64,000 nucleotides of DNA, taken from NCBI GenBank assembly GCA_964304625.1, contig OZ199839.1, positions 6,882,001-6,946,000 on the forward strand, read 5' to 3'. Source of the stretch: Kudoa neothunni (Eukaryota; Cnidaria). Positions 12,699 to 23,894 of this stretch are shown here, piece after piece (position 1 is the stretch's first letter; every line of letters begins with the position of its first letter). A program made the translations under genes and the position numbers. Under the pieces are notes generated by a model that was given only the letters and a program-made list of their open reading frames with translations, searched no databases and had not been told where the DNA came from.

Positions 12699-14351
12699 TA
12701 TTTTATTTTTTTTCTTTAAACTTTGATTTGTTTAAAACCAATGTATACATTTTATTTTCTATAACAACTTATTGACAACATTATTTTGCTTTTATTCGAA
12801 AATAAATATTACGGAAGTTAATTGATCTTTTCAAATGACGCGTTGGAAAGTAGGACTAGTCCTCTTTAATTAAATCTTATTTAAATTAATATTTATTATA
12901 ATGGTTTATTTACTTCTCTCAATAAAAATATCATATAACTATAGTCAGCTTTTAATTGGATCAATATAGAATCGATAATTTTATTTAATGAGGAGCCTGA
13001 GTTACATAACGATTGTACTCAGATAATGTGTTTATTGTTTTTATCAACGCAACGTAATAATTGAATTGAATCTGAATTATCGTAAATATTTTGATAGGAT
13101 AACAATTGTAAATTTTGTGATGAAATATGAAAGGTCTAAGCATCCAATTGCAATAAATTTATACACATCAAGCATTTAACAAAAATAATCAAAGGAAAAA
13201 AATATAATTCGTTTAATTTACTTTAATATTTCTATGAATTCATCCGTCCTCCCTACCAAATATTTCTTCCTGAAAATATACTCGTCAAAGAAACTAAAAT
13301 ATATTAAATATTTCTTTATACAAAACTATTTTACCTTTGATATAGATATTTGCTCGTACCATTTTTGGTAAAGAAATCTTTAACAGATGCCATTATCACT
13401 CAATAGTAATTATTTTGAGAGCCATCAGTGCCACGTAGGTTTTGCTGTGATTAAATGCCTTAGGCTCGTATCCAAGGGATGGTAGTATCTTGTAAAATTC
13501 GACAGCATCATTTATGATAATTGTGTCGAATATATTGTACTTTGGATTAATAAATATCCCTATTTACCTGGTAAAATATATTTTTTGACAAATAAAACCA
13601 AAACTTTATGGTTTCATTGTTGAACAGGTATAAACAACTTATTGTTTGAGTCTCATTTTATTATCTCAAAATCACGATGACCCACTATTTTACACCTGTT
13701 ATACTTACTCTTTCCAATTTCGTTCTCAACAATTTCAACTATTTTCCCATGTCTTTAAGCTTATGTTAGGCAAAAAATGTAGCTAGATGTTACCTTCAAT
13801 TGGTTTTGAATCCATCAAAAAAAATTTCAGGGCAACCAAGCCGAAATTCTTTACTACAGTTAATAATTGTATGATCAGAATATATTTCCAGGTCATTTTA
13901 TATCGAGTTAGAGTGACATTTATTCACTCAATAATAAATGAGAAATATTTTATATGTAAAAATATAATTAATAATTAAATCATAATATTATTTATTTTAA
14001 TCTTCAGATGGGAAGAGAAGAAAATAGAATTGTTCCTTATGTAGGCGACTTTATGGCGGTACTTACTTAAGAATTGCCATACGCATTTGTCATTCTTAAA
14101 TGACACCTGTTTGTAGTCTTACGTTACCGACCTTGCATGTGCAACATGCACCTTCCAACTTATTAAGGAGAATCTTTTGGAGCAAAAAGTCCATTATTTT
14201 CTGTTAATTAGATAATAAAATATAAATTCTATTAATGTATGTGTTAAACTCCTTAACCATCTCAAACTTGTAACCACATGAAAGCCCCCTTAGAGTATAT
14301 ATGTAGATATTAATTTTAAGTTTCATTAACGTTCTAAGTCACATGAAAATT
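12699..14351. other. Intergenic AT-rich DNA, no gene seen
   Basis: I find no recognisable protein motif, RNA gene or paired repeat ends here. Short open frames, such as one at 13787-13978, have no supporting features. Confidence 0.5.
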
Positions 14352-14355
14352 TATA

Positions 14356-16538
14356 TCTTCCGGGTAAAATGTAAAATTTGGGTGTAAGTACATCCCAGTT
14401 TTTTTCAGCCAAATTATTGGAAAATAATAGGTAATTATTCTTGTGTAATGAGAAGAATTTTTGTCAAGTAATTTTTGAGTAATTAACGAGAAATCATTGT
14501 TAAACATTCGATGCGTTTACGAGGGTATACTTGGGTGTTCTGGCGCTCAGAAAAATTTACATGAATCAATCAATGCTCAACTTTAAACGTATAAACAAAC
14601 TTGAACAATTCTTTAGAACTTTAAATACACATAGAAATAAACAAATAAAAAAACTAATATGTGTACTATTTATTACAACAGTTAAGACAAATACATTACA
14701 AATGTTTTATTCAATAAAAATTAATACAAACGTCACACTTTGAGGAAGTTTTCTTGCCATTTGTTCTCTCACATAATCAACATCTGCCTTGAAGAGTCGT
14801 TTATCATTCTAAATTTGGTCTAATGTAGGGTTGAATACTTGTACTTTTTCTCGATAGCAGATGACATGTCATTTTCTCAACCACCATCCTCAAGAAATCT
14901 CTTCTTCTAAGACTTACAAAAGAAAAGAGTTCTTTGAATATGCAAAAAGCATTTATCAAGGTGATATCGATCATATTGAAAAACACAATTAGTGGCTAAC
15001 GACGATTGATTGTTCTGACATTAATCGAAGCCAATAACCTTGCGATGGTATCAATTCCCCTCTTTATCGAATTATACTGCAATACAATGTCAGGCTGAAA
15101 TAGCGCTTCAATTGCAATATGTATGTTATTTGAAGATGAACAAAGCATATAGACAGGATTATTCTTCCTCCGTAAATACCTTTATATCATCTTTTTGTTA
15201 TTAAATATAAAAAGAGATGAAAATAACGGTGTGTCTCTTTGAGGTCTTAGGTAGAATGGAATATCATGTTTGTTTTCATGCATGGTTCCAACCATTGTAA
15301 GTTTTCTACTTAACAATTCATCAGCTAACTCAATTGACGTAAAAAAGCTGTCGCAAACAATGTTCCGTCCCGAGTTAATGAATGGTTCCGTAAGTTTCAA
15401 AGCAATGGTTTTTCCAGCATTAACAGTTCTCGTGTAATTCTGAGACCGCTTACCCAAGTAGACAGACAAATTGCAAACATATGTTGATCTAGGATCAACC
15501 AATAGAAAAAATTTAATCTCATACATGGCAGGTTTCATCGACATATACTGCTTGAATTTGCAGCGATCTCTGAATGCAACAAGTTGTTCGTCGACGTAGA
15601 GACCTTCATATGGGCGAAAGCTACGATCAAATAAATCAGCCCAAAGAGCCAAATATGGCAAAATTTGTCATTAACTTTTCTCAAGTAAGTTAGTTTCTGA
15701 GTCATTAAAGTGAAGTGCCCCTAAATTTTCCGAACTCTTGTTAATGACAAAATATCGCGATATATTTTTCTTCCTTCGCCAGATCCAAATAATTCCTTAA
15801 GGGGTCCATGGTTGTCTCTATATATGCTCATTAAAATTAAGCATCCGATGAGGTCATCAAGTTCGATTTTGTTTATTTTATCCAAGCATTTCCGAAAAAA
15901 TTTTCTCTATATTTATTTGCAAACTTTAAAATCTAATTTTACATATCAGGATTAAATAACACCTAAAAGTATCAAAAGCTTTGTTAACATTTCGAGATAT
16001 GTGAGGAGAAACGCCTGGAAGATTATTAATAATAATTTCAACTGTCCATATCTCTCTATTTTTATCAATTAATGAGTCTGGTGGTACATTAGTGGTATAA
16101 TCTTCATTACATGATAATATATTATCATCAAATAAGAAATTATAATCAGAAGAATCAATATCAGAACAACTACCACTGTAATCACAAGAGCTCATTACTT
16201 CTCGAGCTTGCACATTCAGTAAACTGAATACGTTATTGTCAATTTAGGGGTTATTTAACAATTATAATTATCTAATAAGTTCCAAATATATTTCATAAAA
16301 TATTTTAAACAATTTTATCAGAAAAAACCTTTGAGTGTATTTACACCCCAATTTTCCTCGGAAGCTGTTTTAGCGTTAAGTCAGAATAAAAAAATTCAAA
16401 TTTTTCTTTTGCTTATTATGCATTACATAAGTTTTAAAATTTTGCGGAAACATGAACTGTGTCTATCGCGTTTGTAATAGGAAAAAATTGCATCAACACT
16501 CTCCTGAGGTGGAAATACACCCCATTTTACTCGGAGGG
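14356..16538 (-). mobile_element. piggyBac transposon with readable DDE core
   Basis: Ends resemble CCCTCCGAGTAAAATGGGG (right end, reverse complement) and TCTTCCGGGTAAAATG (left). They are bordered by TATA and TTTA, plausible decayed TTAA targets. Subterminal palindromic repeats of the type GGGTGTATTTACACCCC occur near both ends (14380-14396, 16337-16353, 16509-16524). The transposase is on the minus strand. An acidic N-terminal piece is at 15926-16213. The core at 15182-15661 contains YVDEQLVAFRDRCKFKQYM, KPAMYEIKFF, LTEPFINSGRNIVCDSFFTS and LADELLSRKL, typical of DDE_Tnp_1_7. Usual motifs are DExMxxFKGR and DNFFTS, so two acidic or asparagine positions have drifted. It is broken by stops between blocks. 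Confidence 0.85.
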
Positions 16539-17145
16539 TTTATTACATAAAATACTCATATGTATTCACACTTTATTATACTCAACTTTAATCATTTTTT
16601 AAATAATTATAGAAATAATTTTTATGGATAATTCAAAATTTTTCAAATATTTTATTTTAAGGACATTAAAAAATTTTCAATTTTTCAAAATTTAATATTA
16701 AAAAGTTTTAAAATTATAAATTTATTAAAAGATAAGAGTTTCAAATTAACTGTAACATTTTAAAAATATATATTTGTTAAATAAACTAGACCTGGCATAA
16801 CAAATACGATATATATGATGTTTACTCAATATAAATAACTTTCCTAACAGTTATTTTCAATCATATATATATATATATATATCCAAATATGTTATAAACT
16901 AAAAATATGACTCTACTATTAAAATAAATTATTATTGGGTCGTTTTTATAGTTGATTCATAGCCTTTTATAATAATTCATTGCTAGTCAAAAAATTTCTG
17001 CTCGTGCGTATTGCGAAACACAGATTGTGCCGTCGCCTAGAATTCTTATCGGACAATCGGAAACAATCAAAATAAGTTTTCCGTCTTGTCCGAATTAATT
17101 AATCGCGTTCTTAATAAACATTCATATACAGTAAATAATTAATCA
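16539..17145. other. Upstream flank of Kunitz gene C
   Basis: It holds a (TA)n tract at 16863-16882. From about 17030 onward it aligns with the upstream flank of gene B (ACAATC.GA.ACAATCAAA and following). No gene is seen. Confidence 0.6.
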
Positions 17146-17165
17146 GATTAATAAATTAAGATTCA
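17146..17165 (+). promoter_or_regulatory. Conserved promoter-like motif of Kunitz gene C
   Basis: GATTAATAAATTAAGATTCA differs at one base from the motif before gene B and lies exactly 101 nt upstream of the ATG at 17247. Confidence 0.6.
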
Positions 17166-17246
17166 ATGAAGTATTATTTAGGATTTGAGGAATCGAATTT
17201 GTATTTAATATCTATTATTAACGATTAATTTTTAATATTGTGTTTG

Positions 17247-18636
17247 ATGTTGGTATTTTCACTTGTTACGCTTTTTATAGCAACTGTTACAACTGGTGAT
17301 TCACTCAATTTGTTATATATTCGTATATAATTATTTACTTTATCAAGAGAGAGCTTTGCCTTCTTACGAGAAAGATGAAGGTCAAGCACCAGCTTGGTTG
17401 GCGGATAATGACCTAAAAGCAAAGGCTGCTGTAGAAAGATGGTATATTGACAAAGCTGACGCCACATGCAAACCTTTTACCTATCTTGGATCTCTCGGAA
17501 ATTTTAACAATTTTGTATCGAGGGCAGCTTGCAACGGGCATCGTACATTGCGTTTAATTATTATAAGCGTTTAATATTTAAATAGTAAAATTCAAACCAG
17601 AAGAACAAGCTGATGCATGCGAGTTAAACAATAATGTAGGAAGTTGTGAGTTAACTGGCGAAAAAATGCTGACAAGATGGTACTTCACCAAAAGTGATGT
17701 TGGCGGTAAGACGAACTCTTGTCACAGCTTCAAATACAGTGGTTGTGGTGGAAACGCAAACAATTTCGAATCAAAAAAAGAGTGCGAACAAGCTTGCCAA
17801 AGTAATTCTCTCATTATTTCATGCAGAGCTTAAAATAAATCAGTATGATAAATATTATTTTTTAATTTTGTTGACAGATAAGAAAAATGGTAAAGTAACA
17901 GAACAATCCGACGCAACCAAACTGACTGCAACTCCAAATGAATTCGACTGCAAATTCGCGGCTGAAGTAAAAACTCACGAACCCAAAATGGGAATAATTC
18001 CTCACAAAGATGGAAATAGATGCGTTTATGCCGCTGTTGGAAAGATTGCGACAAGGGGATTTTTTGATGATTTACCAAACTGTGTCAAGACTTGCATTAG
18101 TATATAATTCACTGTAGTAAATGGTTTGTATATCTCAAATAGAAAAAAAAGTTGCAGCTTGCAATGCAGACGGTCCATATCAAGTTGAATCACAACAAGA
18201 TAAAGTCACATCTGGGGTCGCAGAATATTTCTACTTCAATAAAACCCTGGCCTTATGTTTGCCATTTTTATCACTGCCGCCAACTGGTGATACCCCAAAA
18301 ATTGACGATGGTGCATTGAACATATTTAGCTCTGTTGAGTTGTGTGCAAGTTACTGCCCTGCAAGTATGAACCTAATTTAATGTGACACGAATAATAATA
18401 ATTTAGCCGCTCATATTGGTCAATTAACTGCTGTTGAAGCTTGTAAGCTACCACAAACCGGAGTTTCAAGTGATAGCGATAAGTACCACATTGCTAGACA
18501 TTACTACGATCACTCCGCAAATCCTAAAGCATGCAAAGAGTTTACTTTTAACGGAAAAGACATGAACCTGAATAACTTCAAAAGTGATGCTGACTGTACA
18601 AAAATTTGCAAGGATCCTTTGACAGGTTCAACTTAA
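17247..18636 (+). CDS. Secreted five-domain Kunitz-type protein, gene C
   Basis: Exons: 17247-17295, 17348-17542, 17586-17801, 17878-18099, 18143-18364 and 18407-18636; all introns phase 1; 377 residues. The signal peptide is MLVFSLVTLFIATVTT. Domain 1 has only the C30/C51 equivalents; its apparent terminal cysteine in genomic read-through is lost, because splicing gives leucine at that position. Domain 2 has six cysteines and glutamate at P1 (GSCELTGE). Domains 3 to 5 lack C14/C38. Exons 3 and 4 (through the intron between them) are almost identical to gene D. The 3' flank to 20259 is duplicated after gene D. Likely a secreted inhibitor-fold protein with a non-protease or altered target. Confidence 0.92.
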
Positions 18637-20259
18637 TTACTAAAGTCACATATCGGTGAAAAAACATTTTAAAAATTCCACTTATTTAGATATAGGAATA
18701 TTTTAGTATTTCATTATTGTTATAATGTATTACCTACTTAATACCATTGAATATGGTTCACAATAGCCTTAAAACGTAGACACATAACAAACATCGTAGT
18801 GTCTCTTTCAACCAGAGCGTCGAAACCATGGATTTTTCTATTAGCCTCGTGTTCTTGGGGGTTTTTCACTCTAAACTAAATCTGGAGTTTTTTGTTTATT
18901 TGAAAAACTTGCAGATTATTGAATTCTCTGGACTCATTTTATAAATAATAACTTTTAGAATTAGGTAAAATAATCATATTTATTGTTTTAGTAACGGGGA
19001 GAATTAAAATTATTCTAAATTTTAAAAAGATATCACGATCGCCGTCAACACGCTGTTTTCCGATTCTTAAACAATTATTACTTGAACGATTGCAATTATT
19101 ATTCTGATTATATTTGAGTATTTCAACGTTATCTTTAAATTTTTCAATGTTTTTAAACATATTTTGAAATTATAGGCATATATTGCTTTAAAGTATGCGG
19201 AAATTTTAAACGGAACCAAAAAAACGTGATATAATATGTGTTTCAATCAAAATTGGTTAAAGGTAGAAGATTTAAAAGATTGACTTGATCAAGGTGTTAA
19301 GGACAACAACTATAGCTACTGTAAACGTTGAACAAATTTTTTCATTAATGAACGCAGTAAAAACTAAACAAAGTAACTAATTAAAGGTTGAATCTGTAAA
19401 ATGTAAACTCATCGCAAAACAGTTGATCAGAAGTAATAATAATACGTTTTTGACGTCACATCCAACAAATAGACTAACATATGATGTGAGCCAGCGATAC
19501 CTTGAACGCTTGAAAAATAGATCAAACTTGTTAGCTGAGGGTTGCGAAGTTGAAGAAAACGATTCAATTGACGACAATAATTAGAAAACGCGATTAAAAT
19601 AAAATTTTTGTTATTTTAATAATATTATCATGCTTTCTTTACGACCTTGAGTTTTTTGCCAAATCTTGGCTTCTTCAAGAATTCAATCTTTAGTATTTTC
19701 CAATACTCTCATTGGACGCCCTGCTTTCCACAACAATGGTGCATACGCCAGGATTATAGCATTAATTTTATTTCCACTAGTTTTGTATGTTATTAAGCGA
19801 ATAACCCACAGCAATTTTTCAAACCAAATGATTATATTTTTTAAAAACATACCTCAGATATCAATATGCTGTTTATCAAATTCAAAATAATCATTGATTG
19901 CCTTGGGTATACCTATAGTTTTTACCTCTTTCGTAATAAAATTAAGTTTGAATTAATGGGTATAAGTTTATTCATACTGCTGTGAAGAGGAGTTAAGCTC
20001 AGTAAATAATTTGTTACAATCACTTCCATTAAGTTAGTGAATGTATGTAATAATCTATCTGTCCCCTCTTTTTTTTCGTAGTTATTATTTTCGTACATTT
20101 ATGTTTTTATTAAGAGTTCGATTGAATTCAAAACAATTCGATTCATTATCTTCTTCGATGTACGCGTTCGGGTCAGTTGATACATCGCCGTTCATTATTA
20201 TATTCGCCATATTCAGATGCAACATTATGTTTTGAGTCGATTGAATTATTTTTTATAAC
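18637..20259. repeat. Segmentally duplicated 3' flank (copy after gene C)
   Basis: This block of about 1.6 kb matches 42832-44432 after gene D, nearly base for base from about 18940 on. It carries a hAT C-terminal relic and other non-coding text. The homology stops at the position where the hAT element at 20260 is inserted. Confidence 0.88.
19295..19583 (+). pseudogene. hAT transposase C-terminal dimerisation relic
   Basis: The + strand reads VNVEQIFSLMNAVKTKQSN, then a stop, then LKVESVKCKLIAKQL and NRLTYDVSQRYLERLKNR. This matches the hAT C-terminal signature (VERxFSxMNxIKTxxRNRLxxxTL). The rest of the transposase is not adjacent. The minus-strand open frames over it are shadows. A second copy lies at 43469-43760. 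Confidence 0.75.
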
Positions 20260-22133
20260 TAGGGAATGCCGTTTTCGATTAAAATCGATTTTAGTTGTCG
20301 AATTTTTTAAAAGTTCCGGCGTTTATTTTGCCTAAATGATCGATCTATTCCGAGTTAACTTAGACATGGGTGGACATAAGAGAGAAATTTCTAGTTTTCT
20401 GGAAGAGTGGACAGTCATAGAAAATGTTAAAAATGAATTAATTTGCAAATATTGTAAAGCAAAACTTATGTCAAAACGAAATAGAATTGATGAGCATATG
20501 AAATTGAAAAAAACGTTGAAAGAGGCTTCCGCCATGCTAAATATTTTCTTTAGGGATAGAATCGGTGTCTATTGTAGTTTTTGATGGATTTCCGCTGTCT
20601 CTGGTTGATAAGAAAAGTTATCTACGACGATTTTTATCAAAGTATTGTTAGCCTTCTAGATTATTCCCAAACAGTCGCGCCTTGGTGGGTACGTATTTGC
20701 CGATGATATTTGAAAATAATGAAGATAATGTGAGGTCATTATTAGCGACTAAGTCTTATCATTGATGAAACGCCTGATTTTAAAACAGACCATTAATAAA
20801 CATTTAGAAATTTTTTATGATTCTGAAACTCTCGAAAGAACAACACTTATGCTTATTAATTCCAAGATATTATCGGAATGTAACTCAGTCATAGTTGCGA
20901 ATGAAGTTTAGGAAACACTTCGATCATATGGAATAAATTGAAGAAACTGTATGGCAATCATTTCTGATTCTGCCTCATATATGAAGAAATATTTCAAGAA
21001 TTTGTCGGTTATGTACAACCATATTATCAGAATACCGTGTTTTTCCCATATGATACATCTGGTGGTTAAAAAATCGATTGACGTTGTTTGACAGAGTCTA
21101 AAAGTTCTGCATGAAATTTTCTGCACTTTTGTGTAAAAACAGATCTTCAAAAAATTCATTACTTAAAATTCTTAAGCCAAAATTGTGGAATAGAGTTTCG
21201 AAAAGAGATCCCGCGAGTACATGACATAAGATGGTACAGTATGTACAATCGTATACAATGCTGCGTTAAATATTTCCCAGCCATTTCCGACTTTTTGTTG
21301 AATTCAAGCCATGATTCTGTTTCATCATTCATGAGTATTTTTGAAATATCCAATGAATCATTAAGCGAGTTACATATTTACCTTAAACTTATTTCGATAT
21401 CTTTGTCTCCATTGTATGATTTTTCCACGTCGATCGAATCCAAAAGTTCATATGGTTTTTCACATCTCCATAATTGGATGAAATGTAATCACAATATTTC
21501 CCCTACAGATATATTAACCAATTTTAAAAATTCCATCAAAATGTTTCCATTAGACAGAAGAGAAATCATTTTCGGAAATATGTCAAAATTTGTTGATTTG
21601 TTTGTCGTTGAGATGTCTACAATAACAAATAAACAAATTGAAGGTTGCTTTCCTTCCGATCACTTTTTTTAAACTGTTCGAAATCTTGATTTTTCACAGT
21701 ATTATAATTTTAATAATGTGAAATTATCGGATATTTCACAATTCGTTTGCAGAATAGTGGAAAAAGAAAATCTCCAGCGTGAATTTTTAACATTTCCGCG
21801 CTCTGAAACAGGTAATGTATCCGATTCTTGCAATTCTTGGTAAACATATAATAAATCACATCCAACTATTTCAAAAATCATTAAATATTTTAATGCAATT
21901 CCATTATCATCTATATCAGTCGAACTTAGTTTTTTCCAGATGAAACATGTATTCACGCAAGATAGGACGCGTTTGTCAAATGAACGATTTAGAATATTTT
22001 AAATATTATATTATAATGTTAAAATATAAAATTAAATTATTTTTCATGTACAGTTTATTTTGCGCAGAATATTTTGTAGGAGTATGAACACTACTCGAAA
22101 TTAGGAAATAAACATCGAAAACGGCATTCCCTA
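20260..22133 (+). mobile_element. hAT transposon with perfect 20-bp inverted ends, decayed
   Basis: Both ends read TAGGGAATGCCGTTTTCGAT inward. The flanks TTTATAAC and ATTATAAG match at six of eight bases and fit the hAT 8-bp nTnnnnAn target pattern. On the + strand, 20336-20584 encodes a BED-type zinc finger (ICKYCKAKL..DEHM). Later blocks read AIISDSASYMKKYFKNL and IRIPCFSHMIHLVVK in one frame and a helical hAT region at 21241-21672 in another. These correspond to the RNase-H core and insertion domain. Multiple stops separate them, so it is inactive as read. Length about 1.9 kb is short for an autonomous hAT. Confidence 0.88.
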
Positions 22134-22275
22134 ATTATAAGATATATAGATTTAAAATCCGATCCTAACACGATTATCAAAATAATAATATAATAAAATA
22201 TATACAATCCATACTGAGTTGAATATTAAATGTATTTTATTAAAAATGAAACAAATCGAATATAATCATTTAATG

Positions 22276-22900
22276 CAGAGGTTCTCAACCGTTTTTTCAA
22301 ATTTACCCCCTTAATTTAGACGCAAAGTTCATTTTTACTGCAAGGTTTTATACTGGTTTAGCTATAGCAGAAGTTATTTGAGGTTTGAGGGAGAAATTTT
22401 TGTCCTAAAGACACGCTCGCTTATTGACAATTTTTAATTCCATCAACTCTTACAAGCTGTACATAGATTAATTTTTCAGATTTCCCAAATTAAATTATTT
22501 CTTGCCAATTTCTTTGCTCTTATGGCCTATACGTAATTAAAGTAGTCACAACTATTGACCTATAAATATTAATTACCATGAAAATAGTCATGGTAAGTAT
22601 TATTATAATTATTAGGAGATGCATCACCACAAAATAAAAGAGGCATAAAAGATAGAGATTGATAATAGTTTTAAAAATAACTGTTAAATAATTATCCCTA
22701 CAAGAATTTCTAAGAATTTCTCCTTAATTCATATTGATTTTAATAGCCCCACATAATATAATTCCTTAGGAATCCTGCAATACATCACAAGCACGTAAAG
22801 CAAAAAATTCCACATCCGATTCTGATGTTACTTAATTTACCCGCCCGTCACTTAAATTTTACCCCCAAGTGGTAAATCTACCTCCGGTTGAGAACCTCTG
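22276..22900. mobile_element. hAT-type MITE
   Basis: Inverted ends are CAGAGGTTCTCAACCG and CGGTTGAGAACCTCTG, the CAGxGGTTCTCAACC type of Charlie-like hAT elements. The flanks ATTTAATG and ACTTATTG match at six of eight bases, consistent with an aged 8-bp duplication. Subterminal TTTACCCCC and TTTTACCCCC repeats occur near the two ends. There is no coding capacity. Confidence 0.82.
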
Positions 22901-23820
22901 ACTTATTGAATTATGAAAAACAATACAAAATTGTTTGCCTAATAAACATAATATCTCAGTGAAGATTCCTTTACTATATAATTCTTTTACTATTTCAAAA
23001 AGATTTATTTACCAGAAAAATATAATATTATATTAAAATTCTCTTTAAGATCTTTTTTGGCAATGAAATAAATATGTAGATTAAAAAATAACACATTAAA
23101 ATTATTAAATTATTGTCACCGTTTTTATAACTTAATTGAGAATTGTGTGATTATTATAACATAAAATACATAATATTGCTCAAGATTTGTGATAAAATAG
23201 TAATTAATTGACAAATGTATTATTTTAATCATGTTGCGTAGAAATTATTGCAATTACTATAATAATCATTATTAACATTTATAATCAAACATAATTCTGC
23301 TTTCCATGTTTATTTATCAAAAAGAATTGTTGATATTAACATATATAATTTTTGCAGTTAATAAATGTTAACAAAAATGCAAGTATAACCATCCTATCAG
23401 TAAATATAAAATCGTCAAAAAAATTATAAACTAAAAATACCTACAGTAAACTTTTTTATACATAGTAGTTAATACGACATATTTGTATAATAAAAAATAT
23501 GATGTTTTTCGTGAAAAATGCGAAAGGCCTTTTTTAAGTTTATCAATTTAAAATTGTTATATTAAAATAGACAAAAATTTAAATATTGATAAAATGTAAC
23601 AGTCGAGTTAATAAGAGGAGAGAGAAAGAGAAAATTCAATGTTTATTGTCACATGATGGAGCATGCAAGTGCATCCGACAGTGGTCGGGTTAAGAATTTT
23701 TAGAATTTAGAAGTTGCTATTTGAGCTGAATCTTTGCTCTCGGTATTATTTTATTATAAACAATCGTGAAAAAATTATAAGATGGAACATGCGAAGGATA
23801 GTGATTTTTAGGTGTCACAC
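22901..23820. other. AT-rich intergenic DNA
   Basis: No protein motif, RNA gene or paired repeat end is recognised. The last part leads into a Helitron-like 3' terminus at 23850-23893. Confidence 0.5.
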
Positions 23821-23849
23821 ATTCCCCCATTACCATTGACTATGGCCTT

Positions 23850-23893
23850 GGCTTACCCAAGGCTTTAGTCTTGTGGCGGGGCGTTTGCGCTAG
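23850..23893 (+). mobile_element. Helitron-like 3' terminus
   Basis: GCCTTGG-CTTAC-CCAAGGC forms a perfect 7-bp stem. It is followed by TTTAGTC and a GC-rich segment ending GCGCTAG then T. The CTRR end preceded by a hairpin is the Helitron 3' signature. The related GGCTTTAGTC..CACTAG end occurs at 62067-62105 on the minus strand. Its own 5' part was not traced. Confidence 0.5.
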
Positions 23894-23894
23894 T

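Noticed and set aside
17694-18107. A 137-codon open frame spanning Kunitz exon 3, intron and exon 4 of gene C (and its equivalents in D and E)
   Set aside because: It reads exon 3 out of frame and runs through the intron; only its last part is the real domain 3. Splicing in phase 1 explains the locus better.
19666-19890. Open frame in the duplicated flank, with an identical copy at 43841-44065
   Set aside because: Its conservation comes from the recent segmental duplication, and no protein signature is seen on either strand.
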